Origin: Lutibaculum sp963816555
GTDB lineage: Bacteria > Pseudomonadota > Alphaproteobacteria > Rhizobiales > Tepidamorphaceae
Assembly (NCBI GenBank): GCA_963816555.1
Contig: CAWFLD010000004.1
Location: 186,001-250,000, forward strand
DNA length: 64,000 nucleotides
Direction of reading: 5' to 3'
Positions 36,222 to 44,871 of the stretch are shown here, piece by piece. Every line of letters begins with the position of its first letter. The stretch's first letter is position 1. Below the pieces are notes generated by a model. It was not told the origin of the DNA. It saw only the letters and a program-made list of their open reading frames with translations, and did no database searches. A program made the translations under genes and the position numbers.

Positions 36222-36888
36222 TCACGCCCTCCCGAGGCGGCGCGCCATGATGCGCTCGAGCCAGCGCATGAAGGGCGTCAGCATGAAGCGGGCGAGGACG
36301 TAGTAGATGATCAGCGCCGTCCCGAAGGACTGCGCCGACAGGAAGGTCGTGCCGTTGATCTGCTTGGCCTGGAACATCAGGTCGGTGACGGCGATCAGCG
36401 CCACGAGCGCGGTGCCCTTCAGGAGCTCGATCAGCAGGTTGCCCCAGGGCGGCAGCATGATGACGCAGCGCCTGGGGCAGGATGATGCGCCACATGCGCT
36501 TGGCCGGCGACATGTTCAGCGCCAGCGCCGCCTCCCACTGCCCCTTCGGGACCGACAGGATGGCGCCGCGCACGAGCTCGGCACCGTAGGCGCCGAGATT
36601 CATGCCGACGGCGACGAAGCCGGCGGTGAATTTCGGCAGCGTCAGCCCGAAGAGCGGCAGCACGAAGAAGATCCAGAAGAGCTGCACGAGGAGCGAGGTG
36701 CCGCGGAAGATCTCGATGTAGACGGTCGCGGTGCCCCGGACGGCGGCGTTCCCCGACATCCGCATGAGCCCCATGACGAGGGCGATCGCGACCGCCAGAA
36801 GCGAGGCGAGCACCGTCAGCGCGACGGTGATCATGGTGCCGCTCAGGAAGCGCGGGCCGTACTGGGCGAGGTAGTCGAGATAGCTCAT
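36222..36888 (-). CDS. ehuC: Ectoine/hydroxyectoine ABC importer permease EhuC (one surplus base)
   Basis: Corrected length 221 residues. N-terminal helix 'GTMITVALTVLASLLAVAIALVMGL', then 'ELVRGAILSVPKGQWEAALALNMSPAKRMWRIILPQAL' as the coupling loop, and a C-terminus with 'ALIAVTDLMFQAKQI'. One surplus base near 36464 separates the two halves; removing it joins 'PQALR' to 'IMLPPWGNLLIELLKG'. It is preceded by ehuB with a 108-base gap and followed by ehuD with overlap. Confidence 0.88.
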
Positions 36889-36996
36889 CCGGGTGCTCCC
36901 GAGCTGCGGCGCGCAGGGCGCGGCGTGCCTCGCGGCGCGGAGTGACGGGCGGCGCAGCGGCCGCCCGTCCCCTCGGCCAGAGGTGTCACCGCGACG

Positions 36997-37845
36997 TCAG
37001 CGGTGGGCGCACACCCATTCGGTCGTCTTGTCGCCCGGCAGCGAGCCCTTGCCGTAGCCGTATTCCTTGACCGCCTGCATCATCTCGTCGGAGCCGAGAT
37101 AGTCCTTCTGCGCCTCGTTGAACTTCTGCAGGAAGTCCTTGTCGTCCTTGCGGAAACCGATGCCGGCCCAGTTGAACGAATCCTCCGGCATCGCGTCGGG
37201 GTCGGTCACCTCGACGGCGCCGTCGGAGCTGTCGGCGAGCTGCTTCATGGTGAAGTAGGTGCCGGCGCCGGCATCGGCGCGGCCGGCCCGCACGGCGGCC
37301 AGGATCTCGGTCGGCCCGGGCACCGTCATGATGTTGCTCTCCGACACGCCGGCCTCCTTCGCGGCCTCGATGTTGGAGTAGCCCGCGCCGGTCACCATGA
37401 TGGCGTCGCTCTTGGCGAGGTCGTCGTAGTTGCCGATCTTCTTGGGATTGCCCGGCGCGACGATGAAGCCGTCGCCGATCTTCGCCATCGGCTCGGAGAA
37501 GGCGATGTTCTCGCAGCGGCTCTTCAGGATGTTCATGCCGCCGGTGACGATGTCGAAGCGGCCGGCGTTGAGGCCGGGGATGAGGCCGCCCCACTCGGTC
37601 TGCACGGGCTCGATGTCGTCGTAGCCCATCTTGTGGAGAACGCCGAGCGTGTACGCGTTCACGAAGCCCTTCGGGCTGCCGTCGTCGCCGGGATAGGCGA
37701 AGGGAATCTCGTTGGCGAAGCCCAGCCGGATCGGCTTGCCGCTCTCGATGCGGTCCATGAGCGGCCCGGCACTGGCGGCGGTCGTGGCCAGGCCCATCGC
37801 CATCACGCCCGCTGCGACTACGCCCCTTAGGAACGACTTCTTCAT
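36997..37845 (-). CDS. ehuB: Ectoine/hydroxyectoine-binding protein EhuB
   Basis: 282 residues with a 26-residue signal peptide ending ASA. 'GKPIRLGFANEIPFAYPG', 'GFVNAYTLGVL', 'WGGLIPGLNAGRFDIVTGGMNILKSRCENIAFSEPM', 'VTGAGYSN' and the end 'GDKTTEWVCAH' match EhuB closely, including the paired cysteines. The aromatic residues of the N-terminal half (F in 'NEIPFAYPG', W in 'TEWGG') would form the ectoine cage. The frame is intact. First gene of ehuBCDA-eutBC; the importer scavenges the compatible solute ectoine as osmoprotectant or nutrient. Confidence 0.93.
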   Translation of the reverse strand: MKKSFLRGVVAAGVMAMGLATTAASAGPLMDRIESGKPIRLGFANEIPFAYPGDDGSPKGFVNAYTLGVLHKMGYDDIEPVQTEWGGLIPGLNAGRFDIVTGGMNILKSRCENIAFSEPMAKIGDGFIVAPGNPKKIGNYDDLAKSDAIMVTGAGYSNIEAAKEAGVSESNIMTVPGPTEILAAVRAGRADAGAGTYFTMKQLADSSDGAVEVTDPDAMPEDSFNWAGIGFRKDDKDFLQKFNEAQKDYLGSDEMMQAVKEYGYGKGSLPGDKTTEWVCAHR

Positions 37846-37926
37846 CTTCGTCTTCCTCCGTGGTTGGCTTGCGTCATCGCGTCCTCTGCACGATCGCGCC
37901 CAGCATTCACGGCCCCCCGGGAGAGG

Positions 37927-38373
37927 TCAACTTCGCGGGGTCAGAAGCTTGCCGACCAGCCTGCGGAACTCGCGCGCCTCCGCCTCCGACAGGGCGGAGA
38001 GGAAGCTCCTCTCGAAGTCGAGCGCGAGCGGCACGATCTCGCCGACGAGGTCCCGGCCCTTCTCCGTCAGCGACAGCGCCACGAGACGCCGGTCGCCTTC
38101 CGGCACGTCCTTGTGGATGAGCCCCGCCGCCTCCAGCCGCATGGCCGCCCGGCTGACCTTCGCCTTGTCCATCTCCACCCGGCGGAAGATCTCTCGCACC
38201 GACACCCGCTCGTGCTGGCTCAGATGCGCGAGCACGCGCCATTCCGCGATCGAGATTCCGAAGCGGCGGCCATATTCGGCCCCGAGCTCCACCGACAGGC
38301 GCGTGCCGAGCACGTTCACGAGATACGGCAGGAAGGCGTCGAGGTCGAAGTCGGCGATGTCGGTCGTGGCCAT
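37927..38373 (-). CDS. MarR-family transcriptional regulator
   Basis: 148 residues. A winged helix is visible: 'ISIAEWRVLAHLSQHERVSVREIFRRVEMDKAKVSRAAMRLEAAGLIHKD' with wing 'GDRRLVALSLTEKGRDL'. Dimerisation helices flank it. It is divergent from hmgA; a strongly palindromic promoter-like region lies 4 to 34 bases upstream of its own ATG, so autoregulation together with hmgA control is likely. It is also on the same strand as ehuB, 81 bases upstream of it, so a role in ectoine control cannot be excluded. The second copy of the palindrome inside the homogentisate genes favours aromatic control. Confidence 0.88.
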   Translation of the reverse strand: MATTDIADFDLDAFLPYLVNVLGTRLSVELGAEYGRRFGISIAEWRVLAHLSQHERVSVREIFRRVEMDKAKVSRAAMRLEAAGLIHKDVPEGDRRLVALSLTEKGRDLVGEIVPLALDFERSFLSALSEAEAREFRRLVGKLLTPRS

Positions 38374-38377
38374 ACGA

Positions 38378-38407
38378 TTGACAATCGTTTCATTTGATAT
38401 GAACTTG
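38378..38407 (+). promoter_or_regulatory. Promoter/operator element upstream of hmgA
   Basis: ACGATTG-A-CAATCGT (38374-38388) is a perfect 15-base palindrome, and TTCAT/ATGAA (38389-38393 / 38399-38403) is a second one just downstream. TTGACA at 38378-38383 could be a -35 box. The stretch shares TTGACA-n-TCGTTTCAT-y-TGA with the element at 41451. It is the natural place for the MarR protein to bind. Confidence 0.6.
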
Positions 38408-38469
38408 CGGCCCAACATGGCCCGCGCGGGCCGCAGACGCAACGCCTCGAGCGAGAACAGGAGGACGTC

Positions 38470-39783
38470 ATGGGCCTCGCCTATATGCCCGGCTTCGGCA
38501 ACGACTTCGAGACCGAGTCGCTTCCCGGCGCACTGCCGCAGGGGCAGAACTCGCCGCAGAAATGCGCCTACGGCCTGTACGCCGAGCAGCTGTCCGGCTC
38601 GCCCTTCACGGCGCCGCGCGGCACCAACGAGCGCTCCTGGCTCTACCGTATCCGCCCCTCGGTGCGGCACACGAGCCGCTTCGGCAGCTATTCCGCGCCG
38701 CACTGGAAAAGCGCGCCGAACGTCGACGACAGCGAGCTGCCGATCGGCCAGCTGCGCTGGGACCCGACGCCGATGCCCAACGAGGAGACGAACTTCGTGC
38801 AGGGCGTGCGCACCATGACGACGGCGGGCGACGTCCACACGCAGGTCGGCATGGCCTCGCACGCCTACGCCTTCAACACGTCCATGGTCGACGACTACTT
38901 CTTCAACGCCGACGGCGAGATGCTGGTCGTGCCGCAGGAAGGCGGCATCGAGATCTTCACCGAGCTCGGCAGGATGGAGGTGACGCCCGGCGAGATCGCC
39001 ATCGTGCCGCGCGGCATGATGATGAAGGTCTCGCTGATGGACGGGCCGGCGCGCGGCTATATCTGCGAGAACTACGGCGCGAAGTTCACCCTGCCCGACC
39101 GCGGACCGATCGGCGCCAACTGCCTCGCCAACCCGCGCGACTTCAAGACGCCGGTCGCATCCTTCGAGGACAAGGACGAGCCGTGCCGCGTGCAGGTGAA
39201 GTGGGGCGGCCGCTTCTACGAGACGAAGATCGACCACTCGCCGCTCGACGTCGTCGCGTGGCACGGCAACTATTCGCCCTACAAGTATGATCTCAATACG
39301 TTTTCTCCGGTCGGGGCGATCCTGTTCGACCACCCGGACCCGTCGATCTTCACGGTGCTGACCGCGCCGTCCGGCGAGGAAGGCACGGCGAACGTGGACT
39401 TCGTGATCTTCCCGCCGCGCTGGATGGTCGCCGAGCACACCTTCCGGCCGCCCTGGTACCACCGCAACATCATGTCGGAGTTCATGGGCCTGATCTGCGG
39501 CCAGTACGACGCCAAGGAGGAAGGCTTCGTGCCGGGCGGCATGAGCCTGCACAACATGATGCTGCCGCACGGGCCCGACACGTCGGGCTTCCACAAGGCC
39601 TCCACGGTCGACCTGAAGCCGACGAAGCTCGACGGCACGATGGCTTTCATGTTCGAGACGCGCTACCCCCAGCACCTCACGCGCTACGCTTCGGAGACGA
39701 CGACCCTGCAGGAGGACTATCTCGACTGCTGGGCCGGCCTGAAGAAGCGCTTCGATGGAACGCCGGAGGGGAACTGGGACTGA
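38470..39783 (+). CDS. hmgA: Homogentisate 1,2-dioxygenase
   Basis: 437 residues. 'MPGFGNDFETESLPGALPQGQNSPQKCAYGLYAEQLSGSPFTAPR' at the N-terminus is the family hallmark. The Fe(II) site is in 'HTFRPPWYHRNIMSE' (His, then Glu) and 'HGPD' near residue 360-370. It opens the ring of homogentisate to maleylacetoacetate. The 'aggagg' sequence nine bases before the ATG is strong. First gene of hmgA-fahA-maiA; its stop overlaps the fahA ATG. Confidence 0.97.
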   Translation: MGLAYMPGFGNDFETESLPGALPQGQNSPQKCAYGLYAEQLSGSPFTAPRGTNERSWLYRIRPSVRHTSRFGSYSAPHWKSAPNVDDSELPIGQLRWDPTPMPNEETNFVQGVRTMTTAGDVHTQVGMASHAYAFNTSMVDDYFFNADGEMLVVPQEGGIEIFTELGRMEVTPGEIAIVPRGMMMKVSLMDGPARGYICENYGAKFTLPDRGPIGANCLANPRDFKTPVASFEDKDEPCRVQVKWGGRFYETKIDHSPLDVVAWHGNYSPYKYDLNTFSPVGAILFDHPDPSIFTVLTAPSGEEGTANVDFVIFPPRWMVAEHTFRPPWYHRNIMSEFMGLICGQYDAKEEGFVPGGMSLHNMMLPHGPDTSGFHKASTVDLKPTKLDGTMAFMFETRYPQHLTRYASETTTLQEDYLDCWAGLKKRFDGTPEGNWD

Positions 39784-40799
39784 TGAAGCTCGCCACGCTG
39801 AAGGACGGCAGCCGCGACGGTCGGCTCGTCGTGGTGTCGCACGACCTGACGCAGATGGTCGACGCGACGAAGGTCGCGCCGACGCTGCAGGCCGCGCTCG
39901 ACGACTGGGAGCATGCGGGGCCGAAGCTCGCCGCCCTCGCCGAGAGCCTCGAGCACGGCTCGGTGCCGGGCGAGCGCTTCCACGAGCACGAGGCGATGAG
40001 CCCGCTGCCCCGCGCCTACCAGTGGGCCGACGGCTCGGCCTACGTGAACCACGTCGAGCTGGTGCGCAAGGCGCGCGGCGCGCAGGTGCCGGAGAGCTTC
40101 TGGACCGATCCGCTGATGTACCAGGGCGGCTCGGACTCCTTCCTCTGCCCGCGCGACCCGATCCGGATGGCCGACGAGGCCTGGGGCATCGACATGGAGG
40201 GCGAGATCGCCGTCGTGGTCGACGATGTGCCGATGGGCGCGACGGCGGACGAGGCGCGCGACGCGATCCGCCTCGTCATGCTGGTCAACGACGTCTCGCT
40301 GCGCGGCCTGATCCCCGCCGAGCTCGGCAAGGGCTTCGGCTTCTTCCAGTCGAAGCCCTCCTCGGCCTTCTCGCCGGTCGCCGTGACGCCGGACGAGCTC
40401 GGCGAGGCCTGGGACGGCGGCAAGCTGCACCTGCCCCTGCACGTCGACCTGAACGGCAAGCCGTTCGGCCGTGCCAATGCCGGCGTCGACATGACCTTCG
40501 ACTTCCCGACGCTGATCGCCCACGCCGCGAAGACGCGGCCGCTCTGCGCCGGCTCGATCGTCGGCTCCGGCACGGTGTCGAACAAGCTCGAGGGCGGCCC
40601 CGGCAAGCCGGTGGACCAGGGCGGCGTCGGCTATTCCTGCCTCGCCGAGATCCGCATGATCGAGACGATCGACCACGGCGAGCCCAGGACGCCGTTCATG
40701 CGCTTCGGCGACACGGTGCGGATCGAGATGCTCGACGAGAAGCACCACTCGATCTTCGGCGCGATCGAGCAGACGGTCGAGCGATACGAGCGGGGATGA
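39783..40799 (+). CDS. fahA: Fumarylacetoacetate hydrolase
   Basis: 338 residues. 'MKLATLKDGSRDGRLVVVSHDL' and 'SPLPRAYQWADGSAYVNHVELVRKARGAQVPESFWTDPLMYQGGSD' are typical of the ~335-residue bacterial FAH branch. Metal-binding acids lie in 'WGIDMEGEIAVVVDDV' and in 'LVNDVSLRGLIP'. It splits fumarylacetoacetate to fumarate and acetoacetate, the last step of the pathway. Translationally coupled to hmgA (TGATG). The acetoacetate could be activated by the CoA-transferase encoded at 5.6-7.0 kb, although that is 33 kb away. Confidence 0.95.
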   Translation: MKLATLKDGSRDGRLVVVSHDLTQMVDATKVAPTLQAALDDWEHAGPKLAALAESLEHGSVPGERFHEHEAMSPLPRAYQWADGSAYVNHVELVRKARGAQVPESFWTDPLMYQGGSDSFLCPRDPIRMADEAWGIDMEGEIAVVVDDVPMGATADEARDAIRLVMLVNDVSLRGLIPAELGKGFGFFQSKPSSAFSPVAVTPDELGEAWDGGKLHLPLHVDLNGKPFGRANAGVDMTFDFPTLIAHAAKTRPLCAGSIVGSGTVSNKLEGGPGKPVDQGGVGYSCLAEIRMIETIDHGEPRTPFMRFGDTVRIEMLDEKHHSIFGAIEQTVERYERG

Positions 40800-40803
40800 G
40801 GCG

Positions 40804-41454
40804 ATGAGCGAGATCGTCCTCTACGACTACTGGCGCTCCTCGGCGAGCTACCGCGTCCGCATCGCGCTCAACCTGCTGGGCCTGCCCTACCGGGCGGTGG
40901 CGATCGACCTGCTCACCGCCGCCCACCGCAGCCCGGAGCACCTCGAGCGCAACCCGCAGGGCTTCGTGCCGGCGATCGAGATCGACGGCGAGCTGCTGAC
41001 GCAGTCGCTGGCGATCATCGAGTATCTGCACGAGACGCGGGGGCCGACGGACCTGCTGCCCGACGACCCGATGGCGCGCGCCCGGGTGCGCCAGGTGGCG
41101 CACGCCATCGCCATGGACATCCATCCCGTCTGCAACATGAGCGTCGTCAGGCGCATCGTGGACCTCTCGCAGGGCGGCGACGAGGGCCGGCAGGACTGGA
41201 TGCAGGAGTTCATCGGCAAGGGCCTCGACGCCGTCGAGGCCATGCTGGCGCCCGTGCCGGGCCGCTTCTGCCTGGGCGACAGCCCGAGCATGGCGGATTG
41301 CTGCCTCGTGCCGCAGCTCTTCAACGCCAGGAGGTGGGGCTGCGACCTCGGCCGCTGGCCGCGCCTCCAGTCGATCGACGCGAACTGCGGCGGCCTCGAC
41401 GCCTTCAGGAACGCCCATCCCGACGCGGTCGGGGCTCCCGCCGCGTCAGGTTGA
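40804..41454 (+). CDS. maiA: Maleylacetoacetate isomerase (zeta-class GST)
   Basis: 216 residues. The zeta-class signature SSASYRVRIALNL lies at 12-24, where the serines bind glutathione, followed by 'NPQGFVPAIEIDGELLTQSLAIIEYL'. It isomerises maleylacetoacetate to fumarylacetoacetate using glutathione. Four bases after fahA. Its stop codon overlaps the TTGACA of the next promoter element. Confidence 0.95.
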   Translation: MSEIVLYDYWRSSASYRVRIALNLLGLPYRAVAIDLLTAAHRSPEHLERNPQGFVPAIEIDGELLTQSLAIIEYLHETRGPTDLLPDDPMARARVRQVAHAIAMDIHPVCNMSVVRRIVDLSQGGDEGRQDWMQEFIGKGLDAVEAMLAPVPGRFCLGDSPSMADCCLVPQLFNARRWGCDLGRWPRLQSIDANCGGLDAFRNAHPDAVGAPAASG

Positions 41455-41480
41455 CACTCGTTTCATCTGAGACGAGTTTT
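41451..41480 (+). promoter_or_regulatory. Second copy of the promoter/operator element, upstream of the MBL gene
   Basis: Bases 41457-41476 form a near-perfect palindrome: CTCGTTTCA-TC-TGAGACGAG, 8 of 9 pairs matched. TTGACA at 41451-41456 overlaps the maiA stop. The block TTGACA-n-TCGTTTCAT-y-TGA is the same as at 38378. The spacing to the MBL ATG (90 bases) is also similar to that before hmgA (63 bases). Confidence 0.6.
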
Positions 41481-41565
41481 CCGACCACGACCCACCGGGT
41501 GCGCGCCGGGCCTCGAACGGCCGCGCGCGGCGCCCGAACACACGAACACCAGTGAGGACACGACC

Positions 41566-42520
41566 ATGGCAAAAGGCTTCGCCTCGACCGGCGACATGAG
41601 CGAGAAGAAGATCAGCTTCTCCGAGGTCGGCCGCGACCTCTACGCCTTCACCGCCGAGGGCGACCCGAACACCGGCGTCATCATCGGCGACGACAGCGTC
41701 ATGGTCTTCGACGCGCAGGCGACGCCGCGGCTCGCCAACCTCGTCATCGAGAAGGTGCGCCAGGTCACCGACAAGCCGATCCGCTACGTGACCCTGAGCC
41801 ACTACCACGCGGTGCGCGTGCTCGGCGCCTCGGCCTACGGCGCCGACGAGATCATCGCCTCGGACGTGTGCCGCGCCATGGTGCACGAGCGCGGCCAGGA
41901 GGACTGGGATTCCGAGTTCGGCCGCTTCCCGCGCCTCTTCCAGGGCCACGAGAGCATTCCCGGCCTCACCTGGCCGACCATGACCTTCGAGACGTCGATG
42001 ACGGTCTATCTCGGCAAGCGCCGCGTCGACCTCATCCATCTCGGCCGCGCCCACACCGCCGGCGACATCGTCGCCTGGGTGCCGGACGAGGGCGTCATGT
42101 TCACCGGCGACATCGTCGAGTACCACTCCGCCTGCTATTGCGGCGACGGCCACTTCTCGGACTGGGGCCACACGCTCGACGCGGTCAAGTCGTTCGACCC
42201 GGCCGCCATCGCCCCCGGCCGCGGCGACGCGCTGATGGGCGAGGCCAAGGTCGAGGATGCGATCGAGAAGACGCGCGACTTCCTCGAATTCGACCTACCG
42301 CCCCATCGAGAAGGTCGTCGCCCGCGGCGGCTCGCTGAAGGAAGCCTGGGACGCCTGCCGGGCGGCCTGCGACCCGAAGTTCTCCGACTACGCCATCTAC
42401 GAGCACTGCCTGCCGTTCAACGTCGCGCGCGCCTATGACGAGGCCCGCGGCATCGACACGCCGCGCATCTGGACGGCCGAGCGCGACCAGGAGATGTGGA
42501 AGGCGCTGCAGGGCGGCTGA
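41566..42520 (+). CDS. MBL-fold protein of the homogentisate cluster (one surplus base)
   Basis: Corrected length 317 residues. The metallo-beta-lactamase fold is recognisable from 'YVTLSHYHAVRVLGASAYG', 'HLGRAHTAGDIVAWVPDEGVMFTGDIVEY' and 'APGRGDAL'. The usual first zinc motif His-x-His-x-Asp-His is changed to His-Tyr-His-Ala-Val-Arg, so the Asp and the last His are missing. A His (RAHTAGD) and an Asp (TGDIVE) of the second half remain. One surplus base near 42292 is healed by 'FLEF/TYRPIEKVVARGG'. I recall relatives next to aromatic hydroxylases in Bradyrhizobium-like genomes, but no function is known. It might hydrolyse a pathway ester or lactone, or be non-catalytic. Confidence 0.8.
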
Positions 42521-42554
42521 CGCAGCCGTCGCCCGGAGGATTGCGATGCGGGGC

Positions 42555-42929
42555 TCAGGCGAGCGCGACGTCGTAGGCGGCGAAATCGCGGTCCGCGGTC
42601 AGGATCGTCAGCCCGTCGAGCTGCGCCTGGGCGATCAGCATGCGGTCGAAGGGGTCGCGGTGGTGGAAGGGGAGCTGCCCGACGCGCTGCGTGTGCGCGA
42701 TCGATATCGGAAGAACCGTGTAACCGGACGCCCCGAGCGCGTTCGGAACGTCCTCCCGGGTGGTCAGCTTGCCGAGGCTGACCTTGATCGAGATCTCCCA
42801 CACGGTCGCGATGCTGACATAGACGGTGGCGTCCGAGACGAGGATATCGGCCTGCTTCGGCGTCAGGCGACGCGGATCGTGCCAGCTCCACAGGACGATC
42901 TGCGTGTCGGCCAGAAACGACGGCGTCAC
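42555..42929 (-). CDS. PIN-domain toxin (VapC-like)
   Basis: 124 residues from GTG 42929. The four acidic positions of the PIN nuclease site can be read: Asp in 'FLADTQIVLW', Glu in 'TVWEISIK', Asp in 'RDPFDRMLIAQA' and Asp in 'LTADRDFAAYD'. Proteins of this type cut RNA, often tRNA, and are held inactive by the antitoxin encoded upstream. The start overlaps the antitoxin stop (GTGA). Convergent with the MBL gene. Confidence 0.88.
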   Translation of the reverse strand: MTPSFLADTQIVLWSWHDPRRLTPKQADILVSDATVYVSIATVWEISIKVSLGKLTTREDVPNALGASGYTVLPISIAHTQRVGQLPFHHRDPFDRMLIAQAQLDGLTILTADRDFAAYDVALA

Positions 42930-43160
42930 CTGTACTCGTCCCACTCGGGCCCGAGATCGGTCGAAGTCGTCCGCCATCCAGAAGGGCTCGCCCACGAACG
43001 CTCCCACGCGCGGCAGCTTCTGTCCCGCCGGTGGAAGAGGCTGCGCCTTCAGGATGAGGTACGGCTCGCCGTTCCTGAGAACGAGGATCTCCTCGCCCGC
43101 GGCGGCCTTCTCCAGGATCTCGTCGAGGTTCGCTTCGAGCTCCGCAATGGTGACGTCCAT
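42926..43160 (-). CDS. Phd/YefM-like antitoxin (one surplus base)
   Basis: Corrected length 77 residues. 'MDVTIAELEANLDEILEKAAAGEEILVLRNGEPYLILKAQ' is the DNA-binding/dimerisation part of Phd-YefM type antitoxins, and 'VGEPFWMADDFDRSRPEWDEYR' is the toxin-binding tail. A surplus base near 42949 removes the stop and makes antitoxin and toxin look fused; without it the stop lies exactly at the toxin GTG. It should repress its own promoter in the 93 bases before the divergent hydroxylase gene. Confidence 0.82.
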
Positions 43161-43253
43161 GAAGATCTCCACTGCACCTGAACGCCCACGATAGGCAGAA
43201 ACCTTCTTTCTAACAACGACGGCACGACAAGTGCCGCACCGGGAGGAAACAGG

Positions 43254-44871
43254 ATGGCCCGCTACCAGTACCAGCCGTTCGACTACGAGACGCCGCCGGA
43301 GCTGAGCGGCAGGCCTGCGCCCGACCGCTATCCCGTGGCGATCGTCGGCGCCGGCCCGGTCGGGCTCGCCGCGGCGATCGACCTCGCGCTGCACGGCGTC
43401 CCCAGCGTCGTGCTCGACGACAACAACGTCGTCTCGCTCGGCTCGCCGCGCGATCTGCTGGTCGAAGCGGACGCTGGAGATCTTCGACCGGCTCGGCGTC
43501 GGCGAGCGCATGGTCGGGAAGGGCGTGACCTGGAAGGTCGGCCGGCTCTTCCACCGCGACCAGGAGGTCTATTCCTTCGACCTCCTGCCGGAGGACGGGC
43601 ACAAGATGCCGGCCTTCATCAACCTGCAGCAGTACTACGTCGAGGAATACCTGATCGACCGGGCGCTGCAGTTCCCGGACCTGATCGACCTCAGGTGGAA
43701 GAACAGGGTCGTCGGGCTCGAGCCGTCGGCGGATGGCGCGACGCTGACGACCGAGACGCCCGACGGCAGCTACCGGCTGACCGCGGACTACGTCGTCGCC
43801 TGCGACGGCGCCCGCTCGCCGGTCCGCGCGATGATGGGGCTCGACTTCGTCGGAAAGGTCTTCGAGGAGCGCTTCCTCATCGCCGACGTCGAGATGAAGG
43901 CCGACTTCCCCTCCGAGCGCTGGTTCTGGTTCGAGCCGCCCTTCCACAAGGGCCAGTCGGCCCTGCTCCACAAGCAGCCGGACGACATCTACCGGATCGA
44001 CCTGCAGCTCGGCTGGGACACCGATCCCGACGAGGAGAAGAAGCCGGAGAACGTCGTCCCGCGCATCAGGGCCGTCGTCGGCGACCGGCCGTTCGAGCTC
44101 GACTGGGTGTCGGTCTACACCTTCCAGTGCCGGCGGCTGGAGCGCTTCGTGCACGGCCGGGTGATCTTCGCCGGCGACAGCGCCCACATCGTCTCGCCCT
44201 TCGGCGCCCGCGGCGGAAACGGCGGCATCCAGGACGTCGACAACCTCGCCTGGAAGCTCGCCGCCGTCATCCGCGGCGACGCGCCGGAGGCGCTTCTCGA
44301 AACCTACGACGCCGAGCGCGTGCACGGGGCCGACGAGAACATCCTGAACTCGTCGCGCTCGACGAACTTCATGACGCCGAAGTCGGCGATGGAGAAGCTC
44401 TTCCGCGACGGCGTGCTCGACCTCGCCCACGAGCATGTCTTCGCGCGGCGGCTGGTCAATTCGGGCCGCCTCTCCAGGCCGTGCTCGCTCGAGGGCTTCG
44501 CGCTGCAGTCTCCGTCGGCCGAGGGCTGCCCCGTGGCCAGCGGCTCGGCCTGCCTCGACGCTCCGGTGGCGGGCGGCCGGGCACCGTGGCTCCTCGAGCA
44601 TCTCGGCCGGGACTTCGCGCTGCTGTCGACGGGGCGCGAGGTGCCGCCGGCGCCGGCCGGGCTGAGGCGGCTTCACATCGGCGAGGCCGGCCCGTCCGGC
44701 AACGCGGTGGAGCACCTGCGCGACGAGACCGGCCACGCCACGCGGCGCTACGGCGAAGGCTGGATGCACCTCATCCGGCCGGACCAGCACGTCGCGGCCT
44801 CCTTCCGCGTCGGCGAGGGAGGCGGGCTCGAGGCGGCGCTGCGCCGCGCGCAGGGAGGGCTGCTGCGATGA
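43254..44871 (+). CDS. FAD-dependent aromatic hydroxylase, large component (one surplus base)
   Basis: Corrected length 538 residues, PheA/TfdB-type flavin monooxygenase. FAD motifs: 'VAIVGAGPVGLAAAIDLALHGV', DG-type 'VACDGARSPVRAMMG', and 'IFAGDSAHIVSPFGARGGNGGIQDVDNLAWKLAA'. It should hydroxylate a phenolic ring using NAD(P)H and oxygen. A surplus base near 43446 is healed by 'SRAICWSKRTLEIFDRLGVGERM'. The next gene, a 70-residue protein, overlaps it. This architecture resembles MhaA, the 3-hydroxyphenylacetate 6-hydroxylase that makes homogentisate; a 3-(3-hydroxyphenyl)propionate hydroxylase is the alternative. The location near hmgA supports the first. Confidence 0.85.

Noticed and set aside
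42555..43511. A 318-residue antitoxin-PIN fusion with a long upstream extension
   Set aside because: The extension is antisense to the hydroxylase gene and the fusion disappears when one base near 42949 is removed, which places a stop exactly at the toxin GTG.
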